From contig JASVEC010000020.1 in assembly GCA_030770535.1 (NCBI GenBank), positions 682,001 through 746,000 of the forward strand: 64,000 nt of DNA, given 5' to 3'. Shown here piece by piece: positions 40,339-51,525 of this stretch. The position numbers were made by a program, and so were the translations under genes. Origin of the DNA: Batkoa obscura (taxonomy: Eukaryota; Entomophthoromycota; Entomophthoromycetes; Entomophthorales; Batkoaceae). Positions within the stretch are counted from its first letter, which is position 1; each line of letters starts with the position of its first letter. Under the pieces are notes generated by a model that was given only the letters and a program-made list of their open reading frames with translations, had not been told where the DNA came from and did no database searches.

Positions 40339-41766
40339 TTAAAACATTGATTTTAATAAAAAGGAAGCAACTGCTCCAGCTAATGCTGATCCAATCGAAA
40401 GATACATTTGCTCTGTCGTTAAGTTGAACGTATTATTAGTTGATTTATTTGTATTAATATTATTGTCCATTATTTTTTGTTCATTCAATAAATCTGATAC
40501 CAATTGAGCTAATTCCTGTTCGTAGCTCTTCTCAGTCTTATCTTGATTACTATAATTTAATAAATGGTTTTGTATCGATTCAATTTTCGGTGCTAATGAT
40601 CTATAATCTTCTTTTTGTTGCTGAATCTGTTCAACCAATGGAGCTATCATTGAATTTATGTTTTCCTTTTCATTTTCCCATTGTTTACTAAACTTTTCAT
40701 TTACTTTATTGACCAACTTTTCCCTTTTTCTAGGTTCAAAGATGGTATGAACGGATATAAACAAAAGCATATTAATAATAATTAACGCCAATGTCCAATA
40801 AGTTGATACACCTCGGATTTTATCACTCCATAACTGTTCTTCATGATAACGAGTACGGATATCCGACACCAACTTAGCATACAGCTGTTCCACTTTTTCT
40901 TCATTTTCTTTGCAATCCAGCTTTAGCTGAGATTCGAGACTTTCATTATTATGCTCTTCTCTATAAAGTTGAGTAAACTGAGTGACATCTTTATCATTCC
41001 ATAAATGTTTTCTCTGTAAAAGTTCATTGATATCTCGTTGTCCCATAGCTCTCTTTTCTACTTGCTGTTGATAGCTCTCTTTAGATTGTCTTAAACTTAG
41101 CCTTGCCTCTTCAAACTGTTTTGCTGTAGTTTCAATCATTAGTTTTAATTTCTCAATTTCAGCATAACCAGTAGCATCATTAATTGCTTTTGAGGTCGAA
41201 CTTAGAAATTGTTTTGGGTCTTCAGCCACCTTTTTCCACTCTATCTTTTTGAACGGCTCAAGTTTAGATTTAACACTTTTATTTATTTTAATCATGTTTT
41301 GTATTAATTGTTCATAAATTTTTTTGGTGTCTATGTTGTATTTGTTTCCCTCGGTTGACTCATTAACTTTCTTTTCATTTATTATAGGGAGATCTTTAAT
41401 ATGACTGTTGAGTTCATTTGGAATAGGATCATTTAAAAATACTTTATTTGAATTTAAATCAATCAGAACTTCCTCCCTTTCATTTGTATTTTTCTCATTT
41501 GTTTTGGATGATCCTTCAGATGTATCTTTCTTATTTTCGCCATCCTTGATTTTTTCTTTTTCTTTTTCTTTTACATTATCCCTTAATATAGTTTCCAAAT
41601 CCTTACCTTGAAAAAACGAGGATGCACCCAGATCCCTCCTCTTCCCATCTTGTTCAAATACTGTGTCTCTAGTTGAAAAACTTTTATATAAGTGTCTTAA
41701 ACTGATGCCTCTTATACAACTACTCGTTATGTTACTTTGGAATCTTATCAATTTAGTTTTGATCAT
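40339..41766 (-). CDS. MDM33: Mitochondrial inner-membrane protein Mdm33/She9
   Basis: Single-exon, 475 residues. The fungal Mdm33 (She9) family controls mitochondrial inner-membrane shape and distribution. The N-terminal ~40 residues (MIKTKLIRFQSNITSSC...) form a basic mitochondrial presequence. A charged, low-complexity Glu/Lys/Asn region follows to about residue 150. The family core is recognisable: INDATGYAEIEKLK, a long coiled coil, QRDINELLQRKHLW, TQLYREEHNNE and RYHEEQLWSDKIRGVSTYW. A transmembrane helix follows (LALIIINMLLFISVHTI) and EPRKREKLV lies just after it. A second coiled coil and a C-terminal hydrophobic segment (IGSALAGAVASFLLKSMF) end the protein. The gene converges on the C2 gene with 77 bp between stop codons. 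Confidence 0.92.
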   Translation of the reverse strand: MIKTKLIRFQSNITSSCIRGISLRHLYKSFSTRDTVFEQDGKRRDLGASSFFQGKDLETILRDNVKEKEKEKIKDGENKKDTSEGSSKTNEKNTNEREEVLIDLNSNKVFLNDPIPNELNSHIKDLPIINEKKVNESTEGNKYNIDTKKIYEQLIQNMIKINKSVKSKLEPFKKIEWKKVAEDPKQFLSSTSKAINDATGYAEIEKLKLMIETTAKQFEEARLSLRQSKESYQQQVEKRAMGQRDINELLQRKHLWNDKDVTQFTQLYREEHNNESLESQLKLDCKENEEKVEQLYAKLVSDIRTRYHEEQLWSDKIRGVSTYWTLALIIINMLLFISVHTIFEPRKREKLVNKVNEKFSKQWENEKENINSMIAPLVEQIQQQKEDYRSLAPKIESIQNHLLNYSNQDKTEKSYEQELAQLVSDLLNEQKIMDNNINTNKSTNNTFNLTTEQMYLSIGSALAGAVASFLLKSMF

Positions 41767-42271
41767 TCTTTAATTTTAAACAATTCAACTCAATTCAATT
41801 GCTATTGTCATTGGCTATGGCCCGAAAATTGAAATTCCTCGAATCTAATTTTGCAACTATTGGGGTTCAATTAAAGTTCCAGACTTTTGCAGCAATTGAC
41901 TGATGATAGTATGAAAAAATAATCCAATCTATTGATTGATATGACTGAAACAAAATCATTGTAATAAAATATAGAGTCAACAGAGACATCATTTAGAATT
42001 TATACTCATTTTATTAAAAACGGTCTTTTTATAAGTATATTATTATATAGATGAGAATGTTTTCTATTAAGAATTTGGCTAGAAATTTTAAACTGGATTG
42101 AACAAAAAGTGAATCGAATGGAATACTGGAATATGTAAGATAGCCTTAAAAACTTCGAATTTTCTGCCAAATAAATATATTTTAGAAGGCAATTTAATTG
42201 GTTAAATAATTTTAAAAGAATATAAAAAAATTTATTCGAAGTAAAATTTTTACTTTTAATTTCTAGATAAA
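41767..42271. other. Divergent promoter region of MDM33 and the FKBP gene
   Basis: About 505 bp between two divergent starts. A small minus-strand open frame (42006-42278) has a composition typical of random AT-rich sequence and overlaps the FKBP first exon; I do not accept it as a gene. Confidence 0.55.
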
Positions 42272-43689
42272 ATGTCATCTGAATTTTTTGGTAAGTATCT
42301 AATTAAAATTCATAATATTTATCATTTAATATCTTATCCTAGGTGTTCAAATAAAGCCAAACAAGAAGTACACTAATGAACCAAGTTGGCCACTTGTTTT
42401 AACTATGGTAATTTTGAATTCTTTATTTTTAAACTTTAATTAAAAACAAATTAGGCCTCCTTTGGTCAAACTGTTGAAAAGGATAGTCGTACTTGTGTAA
42501 TCTTAAAAGTTGGGGAACATGAATTTACTATCTGTGTTTTAAAAGAAAACTCGGTTAGTTTAATAGTTTGTTATTTTTACGTAATAGTAACCAGATATAG
42601 GCTGAAAGTCAACCAATGGAAGTACTCATTCCAAGTGATAAAGAGTTCTCATTACGTGTTTCTGGGCCAAAGTAACTTATTTTTAGTTCAAAATAATTAC
42701 TAAGCTAAATTTTAAATAGTGAAGTTCATTTGACTGGTCATTATTTAGTTGATGAAGGTAATCCAGAAGAGGATGATGAGGATGAATATCCAAATTTCCT
42801 TGATATGGATCTCGATGAAGATGAAGAAAGTGAAGATGATGATTTCATGATCGACGACCTCTCTGAAGAAGAAGAAGAAAATAATGAAGTTGGTTTTGTT
42901 GAAGGTAATTAGTATTTAGTTTAGCTTACTTATGTAAACAATTTATTTAGAAATTGTTGAGGAAGTAAAAGAAGAAAAGAAAGAACCTCTTACTAATGCC
43001 CAAAAAAGAAAATTAAAGAAACAAAACGCTGCTAATGCTGTAGAAGCTGAAAAAGGTAGTTATTTATTAATAAGTGTTTATGTGAATCTAAACATTTTTG
43101 TATTAGCTAATGGAAAACGTAAGTCTGAAGAAGCTCCAGTCGCTGAAAGTAAAAAGAAAGAAAAGAAAGTAGCTGCTAAAGAAACTCAGCTTAAGGAAGA
43201 GCCAAAAAAGAAGCAAGCTGCTAAAAAAGAAGAACCAAAAAAAGAGTCCAACGTAATCAATATATATATGTATTTTTAAAACACAATAATATCTTTAGAT
43301 TAAAAAATTACCCAATGGATTAGTTATAGAAGATAGAGTAATTGGAGATGGAGCTGAAGCTAAAAGTGGACAAAGAGTCAGCGTTCGTTATGTTGGAAAA
43401 CTTACTTCTGGAAAGGTCTTTGATAGCAATAACACTGGAAAACCATTCCAATTCCGTTTAGGAGCTGGTGAAGTTATCAAAGGATGGGATCAAGGTGTTG
43501 TTGGTATGAAAGTCAATGGTCAACGTAAATTGACTATTCCAGCTGCTCTTGCGTAAGTTTATGAAACTGTAAAAATTTTAATACTAACTTTTACTTAGTT
43601 ATGGTAAACGTGGTGCTCCACCAGATATTCCAGGAAATGCTACCCTTGAATTTGAAATTAAACTTCTTGATTCTAAAAAGAAACATTAA
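42272..43689 (+). CDS. FPR4: Nucleolar FKBP-type prolyl isomerase (Fpr3/Fpr4, FKBP39/46 type)
   Basis: Peptidyl-prolyl isomerase with an N-terminal nucleoplasmin-like domain, acting as a histone chaperone in the nucleus/nucleolus. Nine exons (42272-42290, 42343-42407, 42455-42553, 42601-42671, 42720-42904, 42951-43055, 43107-43252, 43299-43552, 43599-43689) join in frame to 344 residues. The first exon is just 19 nt. The nucleoplasmin-like part (residues ~1-110) is followed by an acidic tract ([19 protein letters not shown]), a Lys-rich tract typical of nucleolar targeting, and the FKBP domain at the end. The FKBP domain has [37 protein letters not shown] and the terminal [17 protein letters not shown]. 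The aromatic pocket residues visible are Y, F, W and the final F. All splice phases agree, so the gene is intact. Confidence 0.94.
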
Positions 43690-44475
43690 ATTCAAGGCAG
43701 TTTGATGAAGTGAATACTACACAAAAGGTTACATTACATTGCTATTATAATCTTGCTTTTTGTAATCATGAATTAAACAAGTATAGATAAATTTTTTGTT
43801 TTAATTTTTTGTTTTAATTTTTTGTTTTAATTTTTTGTCTTATTCTTTTTCTAGTTTATATTGCTATATGATTGTGACTTTCTTTAATTATTTGGAAGAA
43901 ATTTTAGTATAGAAAGTAACCTAAAATGGATCATCTGGATATGAAAGTGACTTGATTTAAATGAAAGCTGTAACTAATAGCTTATGATTAATTACCTTAA
44001 TCAAAGTCCTTTGTGAATTAATATCAAACTCAACATACAAAAACTAGTAAAATTTCAAAAATGTTAACAAAAAGATGAGTTTTATTTAAGCATTCTATCC
44101 TGGCTTATTAATCTACCATTTATCATGATACAGCTTTACAACTCTTTTGAAGCCTAATTAACTGCCCTTTTAAAATATAAATTTATGCTACAGTTCAGCT
44201 AAAATATTGATCAATTATAAAAAATTAATGATAGCAATTTTATTATAAAAACTATCGCTAAAAAGATCGCAAAAGGGTTGTAATAGTTGTACAACAACAA
44301 AAAGCAATTATCTAAAAATAGCACTAATTAAAATAGCAAATAAAAACCCTTAGTGAAAAGGCTTTAATGACCACAAAAAGAATAAGCCAATAAAACCATT
44401 AAGTTACTCAACTCGAGATTAAATGGATCAATAAATTAATTTTTTTTAATTCCTAATAAATAAATAATTAAAAAA
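43690..44475. other. Intergenic region with a 13-bp tandem repeat
   Basis: About 790 bp of AT-rich sequence. The only structure I see is the TTTTTTGTTTTAA tandem array (43795-43847); no gene. Confidence 0.55.
43795..43847. repeat. 13-bp tandem repeat
   Basis: About four copies of TTTTTTGTTTTAA follow the FKBP gene, the last slightly diverged. It is T-rich on the coding strand and lies about 110 bp past the stop codon; it could fall within the 3' untranslated region. Confidence 0.8.
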
Positions 44476-45069
44476 ATGAACATCATTCTAATCGTATTAA
44501 TTATACTACTACAATTAATTAATCTAGCCACACAGCAATCAATACCACGTCCATTACCTATGGAATGTTATCAAGGTGGGCAGCAACAGTTTCCATGTAA
44601 AAGACCAGGGAATCCAAGATGTCCACCATGTTGGGTAAAAGCAAAAAATACCTTCAATTGTTTTGCTTATTTGCCAAATTCAAACAAATGTCCTGATAAT
44701 TTAGGTGAAGATGTATCAGCAGATTTAGATAAAGATATAACTGATAATTCGGATCAACAGACAGATCCTAAGCCTACCTCTTTACCAACTGGGAAAGAAG
44801 ATAAACCAAACGCAACAAAATCGAAGGATAATGGTAATAATGGTAGTAATAGTAATAATAATAATAATAATGGTAGCAATAGTAAGGACCAGTTTGATAC
44901 ATTGACAGTAATTACTTTGATAGATACTTCAATTTCTTCTGAGAATAAAATATATACAAAAGCTTATGTTGCAGTTAAAACTATAACCATTAGCAAGGCT
45001 TCGGTCTTGTCGATTGAGTATTTCGGTTATTGTTTAGTTTTTATGATGTTTTTTTTAAGTCTGGTTTAA
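44476..45069 (+). CDS. Small Cys-rich secreted protein, likely GPI-anchored or membrane-bound
   Basis: Single open frame of 197 residues; I do not recognise the family. The N-terminus (MNIILIVLIILLQLINLATQQ) is a signal peptide. Residues ~25-75 form a compact Cys-rich module with seven Cys (MECYQGG, FPCKRPG, RCPPCW, FNCF, NKCPD). Then comes an Asp/Ser/Thr/Asn-rich stalk with a GSNSNNNNNNGSNS run. The C-terminus ends in a hydrophobic stretch (YFGYCLVFMMFFLSLV) of the kind removed when a GPI anchor is attached. The layout suggests a cell-surface protein with a small head on a disordered stalk. It lies directly upstream of the ADAM gene on the same strand, ~745 bp away. Confidence 0.7.
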   Translation: MNIILIVLIILLQLINLATQQSIPRPLPMECYQGGQQQFPCKRPGNPRCPPCWVKAKNTFNCFAYLPNSNKCPDNLGEDVSADLDKDITDNSDQQTDPKPTSLPTGKEDKPNATKSKDNGNNGSNSNNNNNNGSNSKDQFDTLTVITLIDTSISSENKIYTKAYVAVKTITISKASVLSIEYFGYCLVFMMFFLSLV

Positions 45070-45814
45070 TCAAGATGGGAGCCTTTTGTAAAGAGTTTTT
45101 TTTATTAATAAAAAGATGAACTTATTATTTAATATATCAATTTTAAATGTTTACATAGTATGATTTTGATATACAATTATTACATTTAGAAATCATCATA
45201 ATTTTGATTTTATATATATATTGAGTTATTTTTAAATAATATCAACATCATATGAATATAAGTTTATCAATCTGATATAGTGTTAAGCAAAATATAAAAC
45301 CGATTAATAATATTCATTTTGGTGTTTATAATGAAAAACTAAAGAACGCCAAGATATTAGATAGAATCTAAAGAATTATTTTTTATGAAATAGCTTAGAG
45401 CCATGGATATTTACGTTCAAATATGACCTATGTGGAAATAATTTTTATAATCAATAAATTACATTTTTGAGTTAATTTGAAGGTTAGTACTCAATTTTTT
45501 ATTTCCAAATGAGTAGTGAATTAGCACACATTCTAACTTAAATAGTTGTATTGTTCCAAACTTTTCTTTTTAAGGGAAAATAAATAACCCCGCCCTGAAT
45601 GAAAGAAAATTACTTGAATTCTTCAAAAATATTATTGGATCAAAATAAATGTAGACTTCTGATTTTAGAATCTGATTGGTGTTTAAAAATAAAAAGCTAT
45701 TAATCCTCAGTTATTTAATGTTAAGAATTAAAGTGATATCTTATTAATTAATATTTAAAGAGTTTTTTTAATATATTAGAGTTTTAATTATTTTTTGTTT
45801 TATTTTAATTTTAA
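45070..45814. other. Intergenic region upstream of the ADAM gene
   Basis: AT-rich interval with no visible gene; presumably the ADAM promoter. Confidence 0.5.
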
Positions 45815-48510
45815 ATGTTTATTAAATTTTATTTAATCTATTTAATAGTTAATATTATATCAACCTTAGGTAATTACGATATTGAGACTTTATATCAAGT
45901 GATTAATCTTTTTTAGCTCATTCTCTTCAAGAACCTGAAGGAATAATAAAATATTATGAATACATGGAACCTAAAGTTCGGTTGCTTCCAAGTATTGAGC
46001 AATTAAATAAATTACAAAGAAGAGACCAAATAGTTTTAAATGATAAATTGAAGCATGACTCACGATTATCATTGAGTATTAGCGCTTATAATAAAACGTT
46101 TAAAATCTATTTAGAACCAAGTACGGAGTTAATTCATAAAAAAGCAAAGATGGTGGAGTTAATAGATGGTCAAAAACAAAGTTCAAAATTAGATGAAAAG
46201 GATTTTTTAATTTATAAAGGTTTGGTGATCAATGAAGAGAGTAAAGAGATGAAGAATTTGGATCATGAATGGTTAGCTTTAGAATATGAACCAGAACATA
46301 AAACGGGTTGGGCTAGTATTATGATTCATGAAGATGAGTAAGATCTATTAGATGACTACCTTAAATATTTATTTACCATTTATAGAAATGAAGGATTGAG
46401 TTATCAAGGAGTATTTACATACCAAGATGAGTTATATAATATAAAACCAATAAAACAATTTAATGATCAAAGAAAAAAAGAAGATGCCGTTATACCAAAT
46501 TCAAATGTAAGAAGTTATAAACATTCAAAAGCAAATAGTGTCATTTATCTTTCAACTTCAATCAATAATAACAATGAAAATGGAGTAAAATATTCTTGTG
46601 GTACCAATAAAAATCATGATGTATTTTTAAGCAAAAAAAATACCGTTCATTCTTGGTTATCAAATTCCAAACTGTGGAGAAGAGATTCTGGTTCAAATTA
46701 TGGCTGTGACATGAAGAAACGCGTGTTATATATGGGTGTCGCAGCTGATTGTAACTACATAGCTAAGTACAAAACTCCAGAAAACGCCAAAAAACAAATT
46801 ATTCATGAATGGAATACGGTATCTCAATTATATGAAAGGAATTTCAATATAAAAATAGGAATTATAAAAATTGAAGCTAATTCTGATTCTTGTCCAAGTT
46901 CACCAAGTTCAGATACTCCATGGAATAGAAAATGTGATACTGGTTATACTATGGAAAACAGATTAGGTGATTTCTCCAGTTGGAGAGATAAGAAAGGTAG
47001 AGATGATACTGGCCTTTGGCATCTTATGACCGATTGCAAGTAAGTTGATTTGTTCATAAAACTTCAATTTTTATTCATTTTTAATTAGATCAGGTCCACA
47101 AGTTGGTTTAGCTTACCTTGGTACTTTATGCGCTTCTTCAAGAGGGGATGCTAGAGGTAGTGTTAAAAGTCTAAGCATTTTATTTATATTAACTTTGTTA
47201 TAAAGGAGGCTTGCAAGGAGACACAGGAACCGGAGTATCTTCAGTAACAGAGGAAACATGGAAAGTAGTAGCTCATGAAATTGGACATAATTTTGGTGCT
47301 CAACATGATTGTACTTCAAGCGATTGTCCATGTTCTGGAAGATCATGTTCAGGCTGTTGTCCTTGTGATGGGGATTGTGATTGTAAAGGGAAATATTTAA
47401 TGAATCCATCAAGTACACCAAAAAGTCTTGATTTTAGGTAATTCATTTTTTAATTGAAATTTTTAATTTTATTTTATAAATTTCTATTTTTTAGTCCTTG
47501 TTCACTTAGATCAATGTGCTCCACCATTTCATCTTCTGGTTCATGTCTCTCTTCATCTGGTTCTATACCCACTTATTCCGAAGCAATGTGTGGTAACGGT
47601 ATTCGTGAAAAGGGAGAAGATTGTGATTGTGGTGGTGAAGCAGGTTGTAAAGATAATCAATGTTGTGACCCTAAAACTTGTAAATTTAAAAATGGGGCAC
47701 AATGCGAGTAAGTTTATTATTAAATAACAAAATAAAATTTTAAATTAACAATAACAGTGATCAAAATGATGCTTGCTGTAATGGTTGCAAAGTCAAATCT
47801 TCTGGTGTAGTCTGCCGTAAAAAAGCAGGAGAATGTGACCTTGAAGAAGTGTGTGATGGAAAAAGTGGAGAATGTCCAAAAGATATCTTTTTAGATAATG
47901 GTACACCATGTAATTCAACAAGTGGTGATTTAAAATGCGCCAATGGATTATGTACTTCTAGAGATGCTCAATGTAAATCTAGATCTCAGGGTACTAATGT
48001 ACTATTAAGTAAAGCATGTTCAAATTTCAATAACGCTCCTTGTAAATTGACTTGTGCTTCAGAAGATTCTCTGTTAACATGCTATAGCATGGCGGGTGAT
48101 TTCGCTGATGGTACCCAATGTGGTAATAATCAATTTTGTGATAAAGGGAAATGTGTTGGTGGTAACTTTTGTAAGTTTTGTATTATTTTAATTCAGTTTA
48201 GCTAATTTTGTTTATAGTTGATACCATACTTACCTGGTTTCAAAATAATAAAATCATAGCGATTGTTGTTGGCGTTGGACTTGGTTTAATATTATTATCT
48301 TGTTTATGCTCTTGTATATGTCGTGGGAAAAGAGCTTACAAGACTAGAATTACATCACAGCCACCGACCCCCTATCCTGGTGCTTACAATAATAATAATA
48401 GCTATCCATTAAATGGTATGAATCCACCTGCCAATTATATAGATCCTACGGCCTATAATGGCCCTGCACCGGCTTATTTCCCCCTCCACCTCAAAGTCAA
48501 CCACCAATAG
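45815..48510 (+). CDS. ADAM-type membrane metalloprotease-disintegrin
   Basis: Type I membrane zinc protease of the reprolysin/ADAM family. Eight exons (45815-45869, 45917-46337, 46386-47039, 47089-47156, 47206-47437, 47495-47707, 47758-48170, 48218-48510) join in frame to 782 residues. Order of parts: a signal peptide encoded by exon 1; a prodomain; a catalytic domain with the zinc site HEIGHNFGAQHD and the Met-turn in YLMNPSS; a disintegrin domain (CGNGIREKGEDCDCGG ... EVCDGKSGECP); and a Cys-rich region. A transmembrane helix (IIAIVVGVGLGLILL) follows, then a Pro/Tyr/Asn-rich cytosolic tail. Between the third zinc His and the Met-turn is a Cys-dense insert (CPCSGRSCSGCCPCDG). The tail's last 14 residues (from YFP) look off-frame: a run of five C's near 48480 would, with one more, continue as PPPPQSQPPIGPGG to a stop at about 48555. 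Confidence 0.92.
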
Positions 48511-48778
48511 GGCCCGGTGGTTTTGCTTATAATGCAAACCGCCCACCTCATTAAATGGTAGTTGGGTCACTTTTTTGTTTATAATGGTAAATGTTGTTGT
48601 TTTGTTTTTATAGGCTAAGTTTTAATAAAAAATTAGTATAAAATAAATAATCAAGAATAATGTATAATTTGAGTAAAAGTAAATTTATCTAAAATGGTAT
48701 GTAACTAACAAGTGTTATAAATTTTTAAATTTGAGGTATTGAGAATTTTAACTTTAATTTGACAAGTATATTAAACAT

Positions 48779-48879
48779 ATGAGAGTGTTTTTTGGCTTCA
48801 TTACTTTTTCCATCTTTTAAGCGCTATTTGGGTGGAAAAATTGTTAGTAAAATTCTTAAATACAAGAATACATCTCCAT
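48779..48879 (+). mobile_element. MITE-like element, copy 5
   Basis: Reads ATGAGAGTGTTTTTTGGCTTC at its left end, TTTTAAGCGCTATTTGGGTGG in the core and AATACATCTCCAT at the right end. It forms an inverted pair with copy 6, 230 bp away. Confidence 0.85.
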
Positions 48880-49108
48880 ATTATTTTTTACATTCATACT
48901 TTTGAAAGAATTTGTTCAAACGTTTTTAATACAATTATTTTCATTGAGCTATAATAAAATTGGTCACATTCTAATAAATCTTTGAACAAATCTTATCTTT
49001 AGTGTAACTTCAAGTATCACTAATTGAGTTCTATATTTTTTGTCAAGTTTTATATAATATTGCTTACTATAAGACTTTATCAAATTATAAATTGAAAATA
49101 ACAATGAT

Positions 49109-49210
49109 ATGGGGATGGATTTCTGTATTTAAGAATTTTACTAACAATTTTTCCACCCAAATAGCGCTTAAAAGATGGAAAAAATAATGAAGCCAAAAAA
49201 ACAACCCCAT
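49109..49210 (-). mobile_element. MITE-like element, copy 6
   Basis: Reverse-orientation copy with both ends well kept: ATGGGGATGG at the left and ACAACCCCAT at the right, core CCACCCAAATAGCGCTTAAAA. It is flanked by AT on both sides. Confidence 0.88.
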
Positions 49211-49696
49211 ATAATATAGTGGCGAAAAATTAGTCTGTACTTTTATTAAAAAATTAAAAAATTAAAAAATGTATAAATTAATGAAAGTCAATAAAAAATA
49301 GTTTGTATTTAATTACTTTAAGTTTCTTATTAATTGTGTTGAAAAAATTGAACATTATATTTAAGGAATGTTAAGATTTATTTCCCAATAATTTACAAGA
49401 TTTATATTTACATAAATTCAATGTATTGAAATAAAACAAATAACAGTGCTGTATAGCCCAAATCTGAATTAATTTTTCCTTTAAAAAAATACAATATTAT
49501 ATGAATCTTTTTATATTTACCTTATTATTTATAATGGTGAAAAAAAGGCAGTTTTCCTAAATACTTCCCTTACGCAAATATTGAATAGTTTTCATATAAG
49601 TTTAAAAGCCCAGTTAAAAATAAGACAAAAACTTTCCAATTTCACTTCTTAGATCATTTTCTGTAGCGTAAAATTTCGAAAAAAATATTAAATAAA

Positions 49697-49795
49697 TAGG
49701 GATGCTTTTTTGATTTCGTTACTTTGCCATTTTTTAAGTGTTATTCGAGCGGAAAGGTTGTTACTGAAATTCCTAAATAAAAAAACATATCCCCA
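49697..49795 (+). mobile_element. MITE-like element, copy 7
   Basis: Diverged copy: left end TAGGGATGCTTTTTTG, core AAGTGTTATTCGAGCGG, right end AAAAACATATCCCCA. More substitutions than copies 5 and 6 suggest an older insertion. Confidence 0.8.
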
Positions 49796-49916
49796 GATGT
49801 TGAGCAAAAAAACACCCTTATACGGTTAATCTTGAAATCGAGCAAAAAGAAACTATTTCTATATTACTGGTGGTTTCAATTTATTAAAAATCAGTTTGAA
49901 TCAAAATTTTAAACCT

Positions 49917-50017
49917 ATGAGAATGTTTTTTTTGGTTTCATTACTTTTTCCATTTTTTGAGCGTTATTTGAGCGGAAATTATCAGTAAAATTCTTAAACA
50001 AAAAAATACATCCCCCT
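49917..50017 (+). mobile_element. MITE-like element, copy 8
   Basis: Left end ATGAGAATGTTTTTTTTGG, core TTGAGCGTTATTTGAGCGG, right end AAATACATCCCCCT. Shares the GAGCGG variant with copy 7. Confidence 0.82.
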
Positions 50018-51451
50018 ATATAAAACGTCAATTTATTTTTGAAAGGATTATGAAAATTTTAATTTGTCTATATGTTGAAATTAAAAGGTATGAGTTCCTA
50101 AATGACAGTATTTTGATATCAAAGCTTTACAGGTGAGTCTTTTGTCAATAGACCAGGGTACAGTAACTGATTTTTACTTCAGTGCTGTCCTAAAATACTA
50201 AAACAATTAAGGAATAATAAAGGGATTAGATGTAAAAAGATTAAAGGATAATAGAAAAGACTAAAAATTAAAAAGCTTTGAATGAGTTTGAATCCTATCT
50301 TAGTTTAACGTTGCACAATTCTAGAACTTACAGTTGTGCTTTGATGATACCCCTCAACTATTTTTTTACTTTTATGTAAAGTTTACAATAGGTTACAAAG
50401 CTCACTATAAGAAAATAAATGTTTGTTTTACACTAGATGTTTAATCTCTATAAAAGATTTACACATGTTTACTTTTTGCTATATTTTTCCAAATTTGATT
50501 ATAGATCTATAAAAACAATAGAAACTTCAATAGTATTATTACTGGTTATGCCTGCCATTAATCGATTTACCACATATTCATGAAGATTATCATATAGTAC
50601 ATTTTGAAAAATATAATAGTAAAGACTATCAATGATCGTAATAATTACTTTCAGGGTTTTATAATCTAAACTTATTAGATACTCTGAAGTACATAGTTGG
50701 TTTAATGTCCTTTTAGTCCTTTATATCATATGGCTTGAGTACATTTAATAATAACGGCTGACGTGGGAACCTTATTATCAAATATTAACACCCTTGTTGA
50801 TAAAATAATAAATATTCATTATCTATCAAAACCGCTTATACCAAAATTTTATAGCATTAAAATCTATTTATAAAGAATAATAGTCACAGTTAAAGTTTTA
50901 AAATAAAAAAATAAATGAATTATTATAATAATTTAAACTTTTACTATCTAGCTCTCTTTTTAAATTGTTTTCCTCTTGTGGTTATTTTAGGATTTTAATC
51001 CGTTTGAGCAAATGAACAGTTTTTCAAATGTAGTGACTAGTTACTTTGAGACTTTTTCTTATCTTACCTGATTTAAGTAATAACTTTAGTAAACAGAGGA
51101 CAAAATCTAAAAGGTTTTGAGCACTAAAAAAACTTCTGTGATATTTATAAAATATACTTAACTTATAATTAACTATTTAAAATTAGAATTTACTACAGCT
51201 TTTCGATTTAACCGTATATTACCTGACTAATTTATATTACCTTGAAATTGAATGATGAATTTTAGTTGAAATTTAGTTTCTAGATTATTCTATTATAAGT
51301 ATCTTTAAAATCACCTTGAAAACAGTGAATTGTAAAGTACATATGGATACTGGGCCTATCATATACACTCATTTGAATGTAATTTATTTGAAATAGTTTT
51401 TAAAAAACTATTAGAACCTCAAGAACCCAGAACCTTTGTTAAATTAGAGTA

Positions 51452-51525
51452 GATCGATATTTGTAATTGATAAATTATTCTATTAGATGCCAATCAAATC
51501 GATATTTGTAATTGATAAGTTGTTC
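51452..51525. repeat. Short direct repeat
   Basis: The block ATCGATATTTGTAATTGATA occurs twice about 50 bp apart, followed by A/G TT both times. No further structure is evident. Confidence 0.6.

Noticed and set aside
42006-42278. Minus-strand open frame of 90 codons
   Set aside because: Composition typical of AT-rich non-coding DNA, and it overlaps the first FKBP exon.
49801-49825. Extra MITE end (AAAAAAACACCCTTAT)
   Set aside because: Only one end-like string is present with no core or second end; it may be a remnant, but I cannot support it.
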